Positions 12,377 to 25,314 of a stretch of DNA of 64,000 nucleotides are shown piece by piece. The position numbers and the translations under genes are program-made. The stretch's first letter is position 1. Each line of letters begins with the position of its first letter. Source of the stretch: Caprimulgus europaeus (lineage: Eukaryota; Chordata; Aves; Caprimulgiformes; Caprimulgidae). The stretch is taken from NCBI GenBank assembly GCA_907165065.1, contig OU015523.1, positions 25,137,834 through 25,201,833 of the forward strand, in the 5' to 3' direction. A model generated the notes under the pieces. The model was given only the letters and a program-made list of their open reading frames with translations. It was not told where the DNA came from and ran no database searches.

Positions 12377-15189
12377 TTCAGATTATTTCTAGAGGCTATC
12401 AGTGGGTCAAACGTAACTGGAGCTCGGCCTTTGAGATAAATAAAGACAGCTTGTAACCATGTTCTTCTAAGTTATCCCACTGGCCACTTAGGGGTGTGAC
12501 TATTCATCCGATCAACGTTATTTTTAAGGTGTTTTCAATAAGGTGCTTTTGAAGAAGTCAACATGATTAAACTCTTGGCTTTGTACTAGAAAACAGTACA
12601 ATGAGCATGAAAAATATGCAGAAAAAAATTGTGGAACAGAAGTCAAGCTGGCAATGGCTGCTGGCCTGGACCTACCAAACATTCAAGCCTCTGACCCAGG
12701 TGTATCAGGTTCTCCACCATTGTTAATCACATCTGAGAAAATATTTATTTCAAGGATTATATGGAGTACAATGACAGCATTTGTACTAGCAAATTATGCA
12801 AAATATCAGGTGACAATTTCTTGTCAATTTCAAAAGAAGGAAATAGAGCTAAGAGGTCATTAGGGTAGCTTTCCATTACTGACAATTACTCCACAGACGG
12901 AGGGAAGCATCTGGTTTTCCCATCTCACCACTGTGATTTTTTAAACAGAGTAATTGTCAAAATCAATTCTGCTTTCACTTCAGAATCTCAAATGACAAGA
13001 GTTCAAAGATTTCCTTGTTGCTTTGTTTAAGTTCTCCTTTCTTTCACTATACCTCCTTCCTCCTGGTTTATATCCCTGTGCATAGGTGTTTGCTCAGCTA
13101 AAGCTGAAGACAGAAAGACTCCATGGCTACTTCCTGGGAGCTGCTCAGTGAGGGCAATTTTGGGTCCGCATATCACAGCTGTGAAGGGCCGTGTCTGCGC
13201 CAGAGCAGCAGTATGTAAGGTGAGTTCACAGGCTGCACCAGTGCTGCACGAAGCTTGTGTGCTTAGTTCTGTGAGGGTCCTGGGGCAGTGGGGTTAAACA
13301 GGACAGGAAGTCAGTCAGCATCTGAAAGCATCTGTTCCTGTATAAGGATGGGCTGCAATAAAAGCCACCACTGACTGAGGTGTCTGTCACCTCTGCAATG
13401 CCTCTGAAAATGCAGTTTCATGCAGACAGCCTCTGGAGCTGTTCCAGAAAGTTAATCAGTTTTTTAAGATGTGAAGCAGCAAAGCAAGTGCAGCTACTGC
13501 TGAGCCAGTACCCCCAAGTCATGTTACCTGAGATGTGGCTGTGCCCTTGGCTGTGGGGAGAAAACTTTTTAAAGGGCAAAAGTCAAGCATGATGGACATG
13601 TGGAGAAGGCCGGCCATGCAATCCCGAGCAACAGCTTGCATCAGTGCAGAGTGAACACATGGTTGTAGCTATCTGGCACAGTTACATTTTCTTCTCTCTT
13701 TGTCAGGACCTAAAGAACCTGCCTTGGGAAGCAAGGATGAAGGAAAACAGTGGAGAAGATGGAGACCAAGGCAGCCCACAGGAAGACACAAGCATGACTG
13801 CCAGAAGAGGAGAAAACAACTTCTTAGATGCAAAAGTTATTTTTCATTCAATTCAGAAGTAAATTTAGTGTTGTGTCAGAAATCCCTTTAGATATGTGAC
13901 AGTCCCTCCTACTGTTTTGGCAAAAATGACTTTTCCTTCTGAGCAGCCTTTCAGACCTCTACCAGTCCTGCCTCTCACCTCAGGATTAAGAACAAGAGGG
14001 TGGCCTGGACACTCAGCCCTGGGAGAAGCCAGCCTCTAAATGCACCAACCAAAGGGAGTCAAGCCACTGCCAAGAAGGCTCAGCAACAAATCACGCTCCA
14101 TTGCCTCTCACATGTAACCATTTAAAGTCTCCAGAGAAAGAAAAAACCCTCCTTCCTACCATGGCCAGTAGGATGGTTGAAATAAGACACCAGGACCTAC
14201 GCCAGCACATGTAGAAGTAGAAGCAGATGCAAACCATGCACTGTTCTTCCAGGGATGAAGCAACACAAACCCCAGAAATTCAAGACCAGAATTTTCCATT
14301 TTAAAATCATACCAGGATTTGTGTACGTGATACAACCTCAGGATTTTTACTGTGTGATTCATAAATCAGGGATTTCCATCCCAAGGATAAAGAAAGGATT
14401 TATATTTGAAAGCGTATTTAGGATTGTCAGGATTTGTTCTGTAAAGGCATGGAAGGATTTGTGAATCTAATTTCTCACTTAAAAAAGCTTTTGAGCATTT
14501 TTGTGTGCTAAATCCAATTATTGTAATTTTAAAGTCATGATTGAAAGTCAGCCTGCCCCTGAGTTTCGAACCATGTCACATCCTCAGCAGTGAGAGCCAC
14601 TGGAATAGTAAGGGTGCCCTGCCATTGAGTGAGGTTGTGTGGAAAAGCCTCAGCTGCCTGCCACAGAGACAGGCGAGACAAGGAGCATGGCTTCCAGTCA
14701 GATGGGTGCTGGAGAAGAGGAAGGATTGATGGCAAAGAGATCTTCAACTTTTTTCTCGGTACCTTCTTTGCTTGCCCTCCTGAGCCACAGCAGGGAAACA
14801 GCCAGGGCTCTTATTCCCAGAGAGGGTGCTGGGGCCTTTGGACCTCCTGCTTTGAACCCAGCTCTGTCCCCTTTCCCAGCTCACTCAGGGCAGCAGATAT
14901 ATGGGAAGGAAAGGATGTGGTGGGTGATAAACCCACAGTTGGGACAGCTGTCTGTGGAGCATGGCTGTCTTCAGGCTGATGAACCTGATGATACCTCCTG
15001 ACACTTTGACTCTGATGGACCTTCCTTCTGCATCTATCCCTGTCTGGGTCAAAGCACCCCAAACATGCAGAATGGTGAGGGGCTGCAGGCTGGCCTCCAG
15101 GAGGAGAGGTTGGGGCTGCCCTGTGCCGGACACAGCTGGTTCCTGCCAGCTCCAACTGACTCCTGCAGGGCACAGCTGAGCCCCTCAGC
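12377..15189. other. Unique intron 2 DNA, nothing recognised
   Basis: Between the old CR1 and the second LTR. Overlapping open frames at 14535-15180 are in moderately GC-rich DNA and show no known domain. Part of this may be unrecognised 5' LTR sequence. Confidence 0.5.
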
Positions 15190-15933
15190 CATGATATTGG
15201 ATGAGGAGGAGGAAGAGGGGGACAAGGACGAGGAGGATGAGGAGGACGAGGAGGATGAGGAGGATGAGGAGGAGGATAAGGAGGAGGAGGGCAAGGAGGA
15301 CGAGGACAAGGAGAATGAGGAGGACGAGGAGGATGAGGAGGAGGGGGAGGAGAGGGAGGGAAAGAAGGTGCTCCAGGTGCCCCAGCAGGGATCCCCTGCA
15401 GCCCATGGAGGAGCCCATGCTGGAGCAAAATACTCCCTGAAGGAAGCTGCAGCCCATGGGAAGGATATATTCTGAAGCAGGTTTGTCCTGAAGGACTTCA
15501 GCCCATGGAGAGTCCACACTGGAGCAGGGGAAAACTGTGTTGAGGAAGAAGCAGCAGAGAGGAGCTGTTACGGACTGACTGCAGCCCCCCATTCCCCAAA
15601 ATCCTGTTGTGATGCTTGGAGGAGGAGGGAGGCAGAGGAGTTTGGAATGGAGTGAAGTTGAGCCGGGGAGAAGAGGGGGTGGTGGACATAAGGTAGTTTA
15701 GTTTTTGTCCTTGTTTGTCACCATTCAACTCTATTTTAACTGGCAATAAATTAATTATCTCAAGGTTGAGTCTGTTTTGCCCAGGACGGTAATTGGTAAG
15801 TGATCTCCCTGTCCTTATGCGGACCCATGAGCTTTTTCATCTTACTTTCTTCTACTTGTCCACCTGTTGAATAGAAGGAGTGAGAGAGTGGCTGGGTGGG
15901 TGTCTGGCAGCCGGCCAAGGCCAACCCACTACA
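15190..15933 (+). mobile_element. ERVL-type solo LTR
   Basis: This belongs to the same LTR family as the one at 3530-4956, here uninterrupted on its 3' side. It shows repeated CAGCCCATGG...GGAGCA segments, an AGCAGCAGAGAGGAGCT block, AATAAA at 15745-15750, TCTGTTTTGCCCAGGACGG and a CAACCCACTACA terminus at 15933. The 5' boundary is uncertain because it merges into a GAG/GAY repeat. No matching target duplication (GAAAC follows the 3' end) was found on the left. No internal retroviral genes are present. Confidence 0.7.
15201..15360 (+). repeat. Imperfect GAG/GAY trinucleotide repeat
   Basis: This purine-rich tract is built from GAG, GAY, GGA and AAG triplets. One plus-strand frame reads as a run of Glu and Asp with a few Lys, and the opposite strand reads as Ser, Pro or Leu runs depending on frame. 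The open frames across it (up to 205 codons) have no recognisable domain, end in LTR sequence and are best explained by the repeat lacking stops. It probably expanded within the LTR. Confidence 0.85.
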
Positions 15934-15939
15934 GAAACA

Positions 15940-18900
15940 CAAGATATGTTGGCACAATACAGGCTGCTGAGGTAGCACCACCTGTACTATCCTTTTTCCG
16001 TGACTAAAGTTTCACATTTCATAACTTTTCCTTGCCAGTCTGCCAGTATTTTCACCTGTTAATCTAATCATGAGTTTACATTTTATAGAAAAACAACCAC
16101 CCTGTTCCTGATGTTTGAAACAGTTAATGCAAGACAAAAGAATTCCAAATACTTAATTATCTGCAAGAAATGAGCTGATTACAGGAACGTTAAAAACAAC
16201 TGGTATCACATATGCACTTGGATTTTAACCAGAGTCTGTTTGCTGCATTCAAATTTGCCAATCAGTTTCTAAGTCTCCCACGTCAGCAGCCAAAATGGCC
16301 TGTTTCTTTTCAAACAATGCAAATGATTTAAAGAAATCAAATTCCAACTTTAGGGCCAACTGTCTGCACACTAAGATCAGGAACCAAGTCTATCAGCTAC
16401 GCTAGGCCCTGCCAATCTGCATCTGGTAAAGATTTGCACAGAGATGCAGTTAGTTGAGCAAGGGACTAGCTATCAGGATAAATGGGGTTTGAGTGGTGGT
16501 ATAATTCCATCCCTTGCTCATTTAAAATGTTTAGACAACTCATTTCATCTCATGGTGCCTCACTGCAAACACAGTGTGGGGGGGGGACAGGGGAAGAAAT
16601 TATTTTCTGCTACTTCCAAAAGGAGCTGTAAAGCACTATCTGGTTCCTAGAAGCTTTGGGACTGCAGGCAGTATAAAATGTGGAGGTAATTTTGATTTAA
16701 TTTCACTCTTAAATTCTGTCAGAGTGCATCCAGTAAACAGGGAATATTCTTTATTATAACTAATAGTACCACAGGGTTTCAGCCAAGACGATGAACCTAC
16801 TCAGCCAGGAAAAAAAGAAAATAAGACTATACGCACATGCTCACAGATTTGGGAACACTCTATTCCTTCAATGTGTTTGTAGGCCAAGCTGATGACAGGT
16901 TGTCCAAGGCTGCCTGGGACAGTGCCACAGCCAAGAATTTACCTGTGACTTCCACTAGTCCTACTCCAGCACTTCAGCCTGAATTCCCTCCTTGATACTT
17001 TCACAAAATTAACCAAGAGGGAGGAAATCCCACTATTAGCTGAGATAATTCTGATGAATCACCAAAACTACAGTATGACAGGAATATGTGGTTCTGTCCC
17101 ATGCATTAGAAACACGGACGATGCAGATAATCCCCAACAAACCACTGCCTTGGTAAAACAATTAATTACTGACCTTATGAAGGTTTAACAGGATAAAAAA
17201 ATCCTGCCAACAGAACACCACAATGCACAATTAAGTTTTATCTTCCAACAAAGAAACCTCATTTGTACGAAAATATTTGGTGATTTATACAGATCATTTA
17301 AGATTTAACAGACTGATGAATAAATTGTTTAAATATGCAAATAATCTAGGCATTCTGTAATATTTCTCCAAGGGCTTTTTCCCAGTAGTTCTCACCAGAT
17401 CATGCAAATTACTAGTGATTCAGAAAAGGAAGCATATAATATTTTAATTGACAGAGTGTTTATTTTGGCTCCAGTTTTTTTACATCTTCCCTCTCACATA
17501 ACTAGAAACACATGATCTCCAGGAATCCCCATATTCTGTGGGGCTTAGGACAAAATTGAGTATAAGGAGAGATGGAGCACAGGAAATTAAGTGTTTTATG
17601 TAGATAAGATGAGCTGAGGTTGGGAATACAAGTAGTACTAAATTACACTATATAGTCTGCCCCGTACACCTGATTTCCATGATAAATGATAAACTGTAAT
17701 GGGCATTCATGCATTCCTTGCATGGCATCCCCTGAATTTCATTTCACCTCTCTGCATGTCCTGCTTAGAGGCTGGCAGCCGTTGGTTCACAGGGGCCCAG
17801 GGGAGCACCTGCTGTCAGGCTTGTCAGACGTGGGTCTCGCTACCACCTCGATGCTTGAGGTGGGGACAGCCCACCTGCTCGCGGTTTCCACTGCCACACA
17901 ATGCTGCAGCCAAACCCCATTTCCATGAAGCACTCTCGACTTCATGTTCAGGGAATCTACTTTTCCACCCCAAAGCCACAAAAAGGAAAGGAGGTTTTCT
18001 CCTTCTTTCCCATAACTGTCTCCTGAGACTAACTCTTTAATTACCCTAGTTAACCACCAGCAGCCCAAAATCTGAACCTCTGGGTCAGAAGAGGAAAAAA
18101 GAAGAAAAAAGAAGAGAAAAAAAAGGCAACTTTTTCTTAATGAGTCATGCCCTGATTTCACTTACCTGCTACTTGGTAAAAAGGGCAATGCATTTGTAAT
18201 TACACTTTAGAATAACATTAAGACACATGATTACTTTTTTTTTGCTGTTTTCTTAAAGCTCAATCACTGTACCAGCCTAGAGTGCAAGCAACACAGACCA
18301 CACTCAGTCCCCGCTAGCCAAATGGTTTCCCTCACACGCTGCTGCTGAGAAGCAAACCCTGCAGCGGCAGGTTTGGATATGCTGGCTCCAGCGTACGCAG
18401 AGCTCCCCAGTGATCTACTTCAATCAGAATCCAAAAAGAGTGATCCAAGCCCTGCAGCGTGGTGTGAGCTCTGCTATCTCATGCATTATTTCAGCATGAA
18501 ATATTTATAAATTGGAGAATAGGCGCAGGCTCCTCTTTAAAAAGTGTAATGAATTTTTTTTTAAATGTATGAGCACAACTTGTAAGAATCTGGAACTTGT
18601 TTGACATCCTGGGTTTAATAACCCAATCCCCACTCCTCACCTGTACGAAAGGAGTTGAGTTTTCATCTTGTAACCAATTTCCTTTTAAAAACTGAACTTA
18701 GAATACCCAGGTATTTTTATTTATTAGGGCTAATTTTGCTTTTCTTTACATTAGTTCTCAACACTCCACCTGCACATTTTTTGTAGAAAAGAAAAAATAA
18801 CAGTATCTGTACTATAATTATCTTTCCCCTGGCAGTAGTTTGTATTCTATAATTAAAACAGTGGTCACAGTCTAGAGTGTCCACAAAACTGGTCTTTGGA

Positions 18901-21900
18901 AAGCCACAGGGAACTGATGGAGGCAAATCTGACAACTTAAGAGCCAAAGCAGTATTCCCATAATAAAAAAATAGTTGGTGGAAAAAGCTGCTGATAGGTA
19001 GATTCCCTTGCTATAGCAAATTACGCCTGTAAAATAATAACTCCTATTTTAGTTGGAAACCAGAAAGTGGGACTTCAAAAAAGCTGCAGATAAATTGGTC
19101 TCCTGTGCACTCCAAGGTCCTCGGCGAGTGCAGCAGTCTTACAGCTTGGAGGACTTGGGGCTTAAGAGCACAAACCTCTGCAAACTAACCTTCTGCTTTG
19201 ACGAGTTACTCTGCTAACGAATTCTGCAGAAGCAGTTACACAATTGACCTCTTCTCTGTAGAACTGATGAAGCTTTACTCTTTTTTTACCTACACATTTA
19301 GAAAATATTTACCAGCTGAGAACTAACTGACTCTCAGGAGAACAAACCCAATTTTCCTTCCTTTGAAATATCAGGAAAATAATTCCAGATGTGTAGCACC
19401 TCGCAAGCAGGAATACAGCAGTTGTTACTACCTAGCATTTCTGAAGTAATTTGATTACAGAATAGCTTATTATTTTTCTTTTTTGTGAAGCACAGAGTCC
19501 TTTCATATATATTTTTTGTATTTCCTATTTGGTAAAAAAAAGGTTAACTGACCTGCCTTCCACTCAGCGACAAAATGTGGCCTATCTCTGTCACCTGCTA
19601 GTGTCACCTTAATTTATGTTTCCTTCAAACCTGCATTATAAATAGACCTCTATGGAGGTACTGTGTGAGCAGAGATCCTTATAAATGCCAGGACTACCGT
19701 GAATTCAGTCCAGGGAGCCAAGAGACATGCGTGGAGCTGAGCAACTGAGCATGACACACAGCTTCTGCTGGCTGAGAGGAGCACAGCTTTCAGAGGGAAT
19801 GGGCAATTCCTATGCACCCTGATTTAAATAGACCACAAAAAAACCTTAACTCCAGTAGCAGAATACTAAAAATTAGTTATTAACTTGGATTATCTGTGGA
19901 ATGTTAAATTTCTGTTTTGGAATCTGCGCTGTTTAAACACATCAGGACAGATGTACCACAGCTAAGTTAGCAAAAGTCTTCTGAAGGTATTTGCATACCC
20001 TTACTAAAATGATAACAGCAGAGTACTAAAGGGAGTTGCTAAAAAGAGTACGGTTTTAGGGGTACTTGGTCTGGCTTTAGCCACTTATCTCAGTACCAGG
20101 GATCTTCCAGGAAATCAACCCTTTTCTCAAGTTGATACATTTTCCCCACCCTGGGGTCATCACTCCCCTTTGGTCATTCATTCCTACAGAGAATAATCCG
20201 TGTCACTCGCAGATACTGCAGTGAAAGCTACTATGCGGGGAACAAAACTCTGCACTTAATCTATTTCTATCTTGCTGGACATTTTCTCACCATGACCACC
20301 AAAAAAGGCTCCACCCATGCCATCTGGTGCAGACGTACACAGTAGTATCTGTTCAAATTTAGCGAGCAGTTACAGCATGACCTGCAGACCACAGCAGTAG
20401 ATAGTCATGTCTGAGCAACATTACGTGCTTCCATTATCACCCTGTCTTTTAAATGGAGCCCTGTGGCTGACAGCACATTAGCTATTTTTGCAAGCACTGT
20501 CTCTGTTACACATCACCTTCTTCGTGGCAATATAACTAATTCACTGGCAACTGCCAGATGTGGACCATACATTTCAATATTCACTGTCCTGCTTCTTGGC
20601 ATTAAGCAAATAGATTCAAAATGTATCAGCTTTACATCAAAACACCTCTCTTGGAGCCAACCTCTGCAGTCTTGTGTTTAGTGTACAATTTTGCTTTAGA
20701 TTCTAAATGGAGATTGCACTAATTTTTAAATGCACTGCTTACATAATTCCATGTGATCAGTTCAGAAATACTGCTGAAAGATCAGCAGTGAAATTATCTG
20801 ATAGCTTCAGTCCTCTTTTTGCACTGAAAGGGATCCAGCTCCCAATAACCATGGGGATGGGTGGTCACCTCCACACGGGCATGGTTGAGACGGGCATGCG
20901 GAGGAGTGAGCTGCCTTTCCACATGCTGCTCTTGCAACCTGGCAGAAAGAAGAGATGATTCATGAAACAGCTTTGGCCAGTTTCTCATACCCTGAAAACA
21001 GACCAGGCTTCCAGAAAGAGAGGGCTTAGGTGAATTATTTTCCTTCACAACCCCTTCCAAGGGCTGCACGCTGTAGGTGGCTCTGCAAGACAGAATAAAC
21101 ATTCCTGAGAACTGGAATTTATATTTGGAGGATGACAACCTCTGATATCCTTTTCCTGCCTCTCCTCAAACATGAAGCACCCCTGGAGGGGTCAGATATG
21201 CTCCACCATCACCCCTGATTTATCATATCTGCTCGCTGAGCCCTGCTGCCACCTTTGTGAGCTCCTCTGGACAGTTTACCATGAACTAAAAGAATTACAT
21301 AAAGTAAACAAAACTGATCACTTGACAGAGCTATTAAATGATAAGATGCAGGCAGCAACTGATTGCCACTTTGACAACGTAAAAAGAAGCAAACCAGGAA
21401 ATGCATCCTGACTTTGGGTGGGAGAGGCTTTAAATCAAGGCAATGTCTTCTTAAAGTTGCTAGATCTGTGCAGTAAACCACAGGGAAGGTAATTCCCTTC
21501 AGCAGACAGTCTCCGGACAGACTTCTAGAGCATGTACACTGCCTGAAGCTGGATGGTACAACATCCTGGTTCACGAAGAGATGGAAGAATGCCACAAAGA
21601 CACTACACTGATAATGCATTGCTATGATGATCGGGCTCCAGCCATCATTTCCATTCATTTTATTTCAGAGATTAAAATGGCACACATGAACGAGGCATCA
21701 ACCATCGCTGTGCATGTGGACCAGAGGCATTTATTACCAGTCTAGTTCTACAGCCTCAACAAGATTCCTATTGACTTCAAGATAAATCAAGTTGGCATTT
21801 GCATGCTCATTGGAAAACTTTTTTCAGACTGCAGAAATTAAGCCTGAGACAGACATATAAATGCAGATTTTATTTTTTCTTTAAAGACAGTTTTGAAAAT

Positions 21901-23733
21901 ATATTTCTAAAAATGCAACTAAAAATCCTGTTTCATAGCTTAAATGTAACACTGCTATGAAAAAGATGCTAAGTAGCTTAAAAGAATGAACATATTGTTC
22001 CTGAAATCTATTTCAAACAGGATAGAGCTTATTTTCACTCTCGACCTTTGAGAAGATGCCCTGAAATGCTAGGTATATTGTATTACATCTGATGGCACTA
22101 ATTCAAAGGAGTTTTCAACCTATATTCAACTATCAGAGATCAAAGTGCTATCCAAACCCCCCCTCCCTTCCCCATTTAACTCACCATCTTGAACAGCTTT
22201 CAAAAATAGGAATGCAGTCACATCTGATTAAGAATTTATTTATTATATTTCATGGTTTAGCAGAAATAATGTAAAGGTGTTAGTGGAAAGTATGGAAGGA
22301 TCAAGAACTAGAGTAACTGAGCAAGCACAGAAGGCAAGGGCCTTCTGAGGTGTGTGTGTGTGTGTTTCCTTTTTTAAAAAAGGGAAAGGAAAGAGCCATG
22401 ATGCTGAGACTAAAATGTCACTGAGTAAGTGCACTGAAGTCAATGTACAGAAAGACATGCAGTTTTCCAATACAGGGGGTAAAATTTTGGTCACAGAAAG
22501 CAAGTGCCCCAAAAGCCAATAACGACTCCACAGCAGAACACCTGCAGAAAGCCTGAGTCTTTTGAGACCTCCCAGACTTAGCCCTTCCTCTGGAAGCAAG
22601 CTTCTGGCTGGATACACCAAAACGGGACCAGGGATCCCTAAACACTTTTGAACATAGAGGTTGAAAAGCACTCCGTTATGTTTTTAATCAGGTTGCATAG
22701 ATCATTTTTCATTGTATTATCACAGAATTCCTGAAATATCACAATAAAAATGGCACTTCATTAGTAAATTGAAATTTTTATTGCCTTTTCTTAATGTGCT
22801 AACATCACAGGAGAACACATCTTGTTTGTGTTCAGAAAAGTTATGCCACAGAAAACAAGAAAAAAGCATCCCCGCGCTACTTTGCTAGTTGTTGTTCAAC
22901 CTGGCCAGGAGGTACTACTTCTGCAAGCAAAAGGCACACTCTGTACTCTGGCCCTTGTGCATCTGGTTTGAGCTATGCAACTAATATTTCGCCTGGCATC
23001 AGCTATGATGAATCACTAACAGCTGGAATAAGGCCAGTAACATATTTCATGTGAGCTGGTAAAGAATTTTATCCATCAAAGGCTCAATCTACTTACAGGT
23101 CTGAAACCTCCCATAGCAAGACCAGAGAGGGGATCTTTTGTACTATTGCATGCAATATTCATTAGGGGGGCAAGTTTAAATCTGTATGGAGATATACATG
23201 CCTCATACATTGAAAGCATCTCCCTGGAAGACATACATGAATGTTACAATCTCACTGCTCCATGATAACCATGTAATTGAAGGCTACACCACAAAATATA
23301 CAAGAGAGGAGCAAATTAAAGTCACAGAAACCTCCTTAAATCTTTCATCTGAGAACTTCCAAAGTGCATTCATTTCAAATGCATCTTTCTCAAACACACA
23401 CATTTAGGACATGGGATTGTGCATTTATATCCTAGGTTCTGACTGGCACTGGAAAATTTTCAGTGCTAGTACTAATCCCTGAAGAACCTCTCTGCAAACA
23501 ACCCTCATTACACAGTAACTCTTTGCTGCCTCCAGTTTTTGACACTTCAGTCAGTTCTTAATCCTTTTAACTTCTTGATGAAGGAGCAGTTACACAACAG
23601 CAGTGTCCTGTGGAAGGCCACCAATCTGTCCCTTGAGAGTGCTTCCCTGGCACATGGCAAGGAGAAAATGGCTGGGATCCTGCTCACAGTGACAGACAGC
23701 TCTGGGACACCTCTGAAGAGATGCCTTGCTTTG
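15940..23733. other. Unique intron 2 DNA with possible conserved non-coding segments
   Basis: No transposon or exon recognised. Positions 17160-17480 and 18470-18560 are CpG-poor and AT-rich and contain several homeodomain or octamer-like words (ATGCAAAT, TTTAATTGAC, AAATATTTATAAATT). Conservation cannot be judged from one sequence. A short (TG)n run lies at 22351-22366. Confidence 0.4.
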
Positions 23734-23738
23734 CAGCT

Positions 23739-25309
23739 TGTCCTGGTTTTGCTAGGATACTTAATTTTCTTCTTAGTAGTTAGAATAGCTGTGGTTTAGT
23801 TTCAGTATAGGATTTGTTATGAGAAGAACGCTGATAAAAGTACTAATATTATTAGTTGCTGCTGAAGCTCAAGGCCACCATGTTTGACTGGTTCACAGCT
23901 GCATTAGGACTGGTGTGTTGGGTTTGTTTTTGTGTGTGTGTGTGTGGGAGGGGAAAGCCAGGTTTTTTTGGTAGTGGGGGAAGGGCAATCGTATGAAAGC
24001 AAAGAGCTCTCCAGGCTGGGCCAATGGGCACTAGAGAAAGGCCTCTGGGAATCCTTGTTTGTGAGGGGAACGACTGTGCTGAAAAGAAGAAGGTGGAGAG
24101 AACCTGGAGGAGAGGTGATTGACAAATAAAAAGCAGACCATCAGCCTAAACAAAGGACAGACGGACAGAGGAGAGCTTCGTTGCTAGAGGAAAGAGGAGG
24201 AGAGACAGATCCACACACCCAGTTCACCTGATGGAGTAGAAAGAAAAGGAAGAGCCTTGCAGCTCATGGAGATCAACGGCGGAGCAGAGACCCATGTGTA
24301 GGCCATGGAGGACTCCAGGCTGAAGCAGAGAAACTGAGCCTGAGGGAAGTGTGACTGGAATTGGGACCCCAACCCAGAGCAGGGAGTGGACCCCCAGAGT
24401 TGGGGGAAAGTCTCATGCAGCCCAAGGATGTTCCCACCCCGGAGCTGAGCCCAAAGAGGTCCATGACTCCATGGGAAGCTCACGTTGGAACATCTTGTTC
24501 CTGGACTTTCATGCTAGGAAGAGCAGCAGAGGTGAACGGACTGAACCCCCATTCCCTGCCCCCTGTGCCGCTGTGGGGGGAGGCAGAGACATCGGGAGCA
24601 AAGTGATTTGAGCCCAGGAAGAAGAGAGGGGTGGGGGAAGCTGTCGTAAGATGTTGTTATGTCTACTTAGATGAAAGGCAACAAATTAAATTGATTTTTC
24701 TTCCCCAAATTTGAGTCTGTTTTGCCCGTGCCATAACTGGTGAGTGAGCCGTCCCTGTCCTTCATTCCTAAGCCTGTGCCCTCTTTGTTGTGCCTCCCAT
24801 CCCATCTCACCAGGTTGGGGGACTGAATGCAGGACCGCATGGTCTCACTGTGGGTCAAACCACCACAAATGGGAAGGAGAAGCGCAGTGAATAGTAAAAC
24901 CCATAACTGGCATTTGGATGTGCCAATGAAATATGTCATGTCAGTATTTAACCTGGGCTAACCGGAAGACGGGGATATGCTATTGGGGATCGCTTGGGCT
25001 CACTTTTCCAGGGTTTTAGTTTTGGGACTGTCTCAGCTCTGGGATCGCTGGCTCGCACAGGCTGGGCATCAGTTGGTGGGTGGTGAGCAATTGCACTGTG
25101 CATCACTCATTTGTACATTCTGCTATTACTGTTGTTATCATTATCATTTTATTTTAATTAGTAAATAGTTTTTATCTCAACCCATAAGTCTCCTTGCCCT
25201 TTTCTTTCCAATTCTCTCCCCTATTCCCTGGGTGAGGGAGGGTGAGAGAGCAGGCTGTGTTTGGCTGCAAGCTGCAAGCCAAAAGGGTGAATCCACTCAA
25301 ACCATCACA
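23739..25309 (+). mobile_element. Outer ERVL-type solo LTR, interrupted by a second LTR
   Basis: The outer LTR starts TGTCCTGGTTTTGC and ends AACCATCACA, flanked by a perfect 5-bp target duplication CAGCT (23734-23738 and 25310-25314). After removing the inner LTR and one copy of its duplication it is about 612 bp. It retains typical segments: TTAATTTTCTTC near the 5' end, the GTGAGCAATTGCACTGTGCATCAC block at 25083-25106, TTTATCTCAACCCATAAG and a closing inverted motif. Only the solo LTR remains, so the internal provirus was removed by LTR-LTR recombination. Confidence 0.88.
23914..24867 (+). mobile_element. Inner solo LTR nested in the outer LTR
   Basis: This 954-bp LTR starts TGTGTTGGGTTTG and ends CAAACCACCACA. 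It is flanked by 5-bp direct repeats with one mismatch, ACTGG at 23909-23913 and AATGG at 24868-24872. It parallels the LTR at 54148-55120 along its length, with shared AGGTGGAGAGAACCTGGAG, CATTCCCTGCCCCCTGTGCC, AGACATCGGGAGCAAAGTG and TTGAGTCTGTTTTGCCC. It must be younger than the LTR it interrupts. Open frames inside it are shadows. Confidence 0.9.
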
Positions 25310-25314
25310 CAGCT

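Noticed and set aside
14811-15428. 205-codon proline-rich minus-strand open frame
   Set aside because: It is produced by the GAG/GAY repeat read on the opposite strand; similar long frames exist in the other phases.
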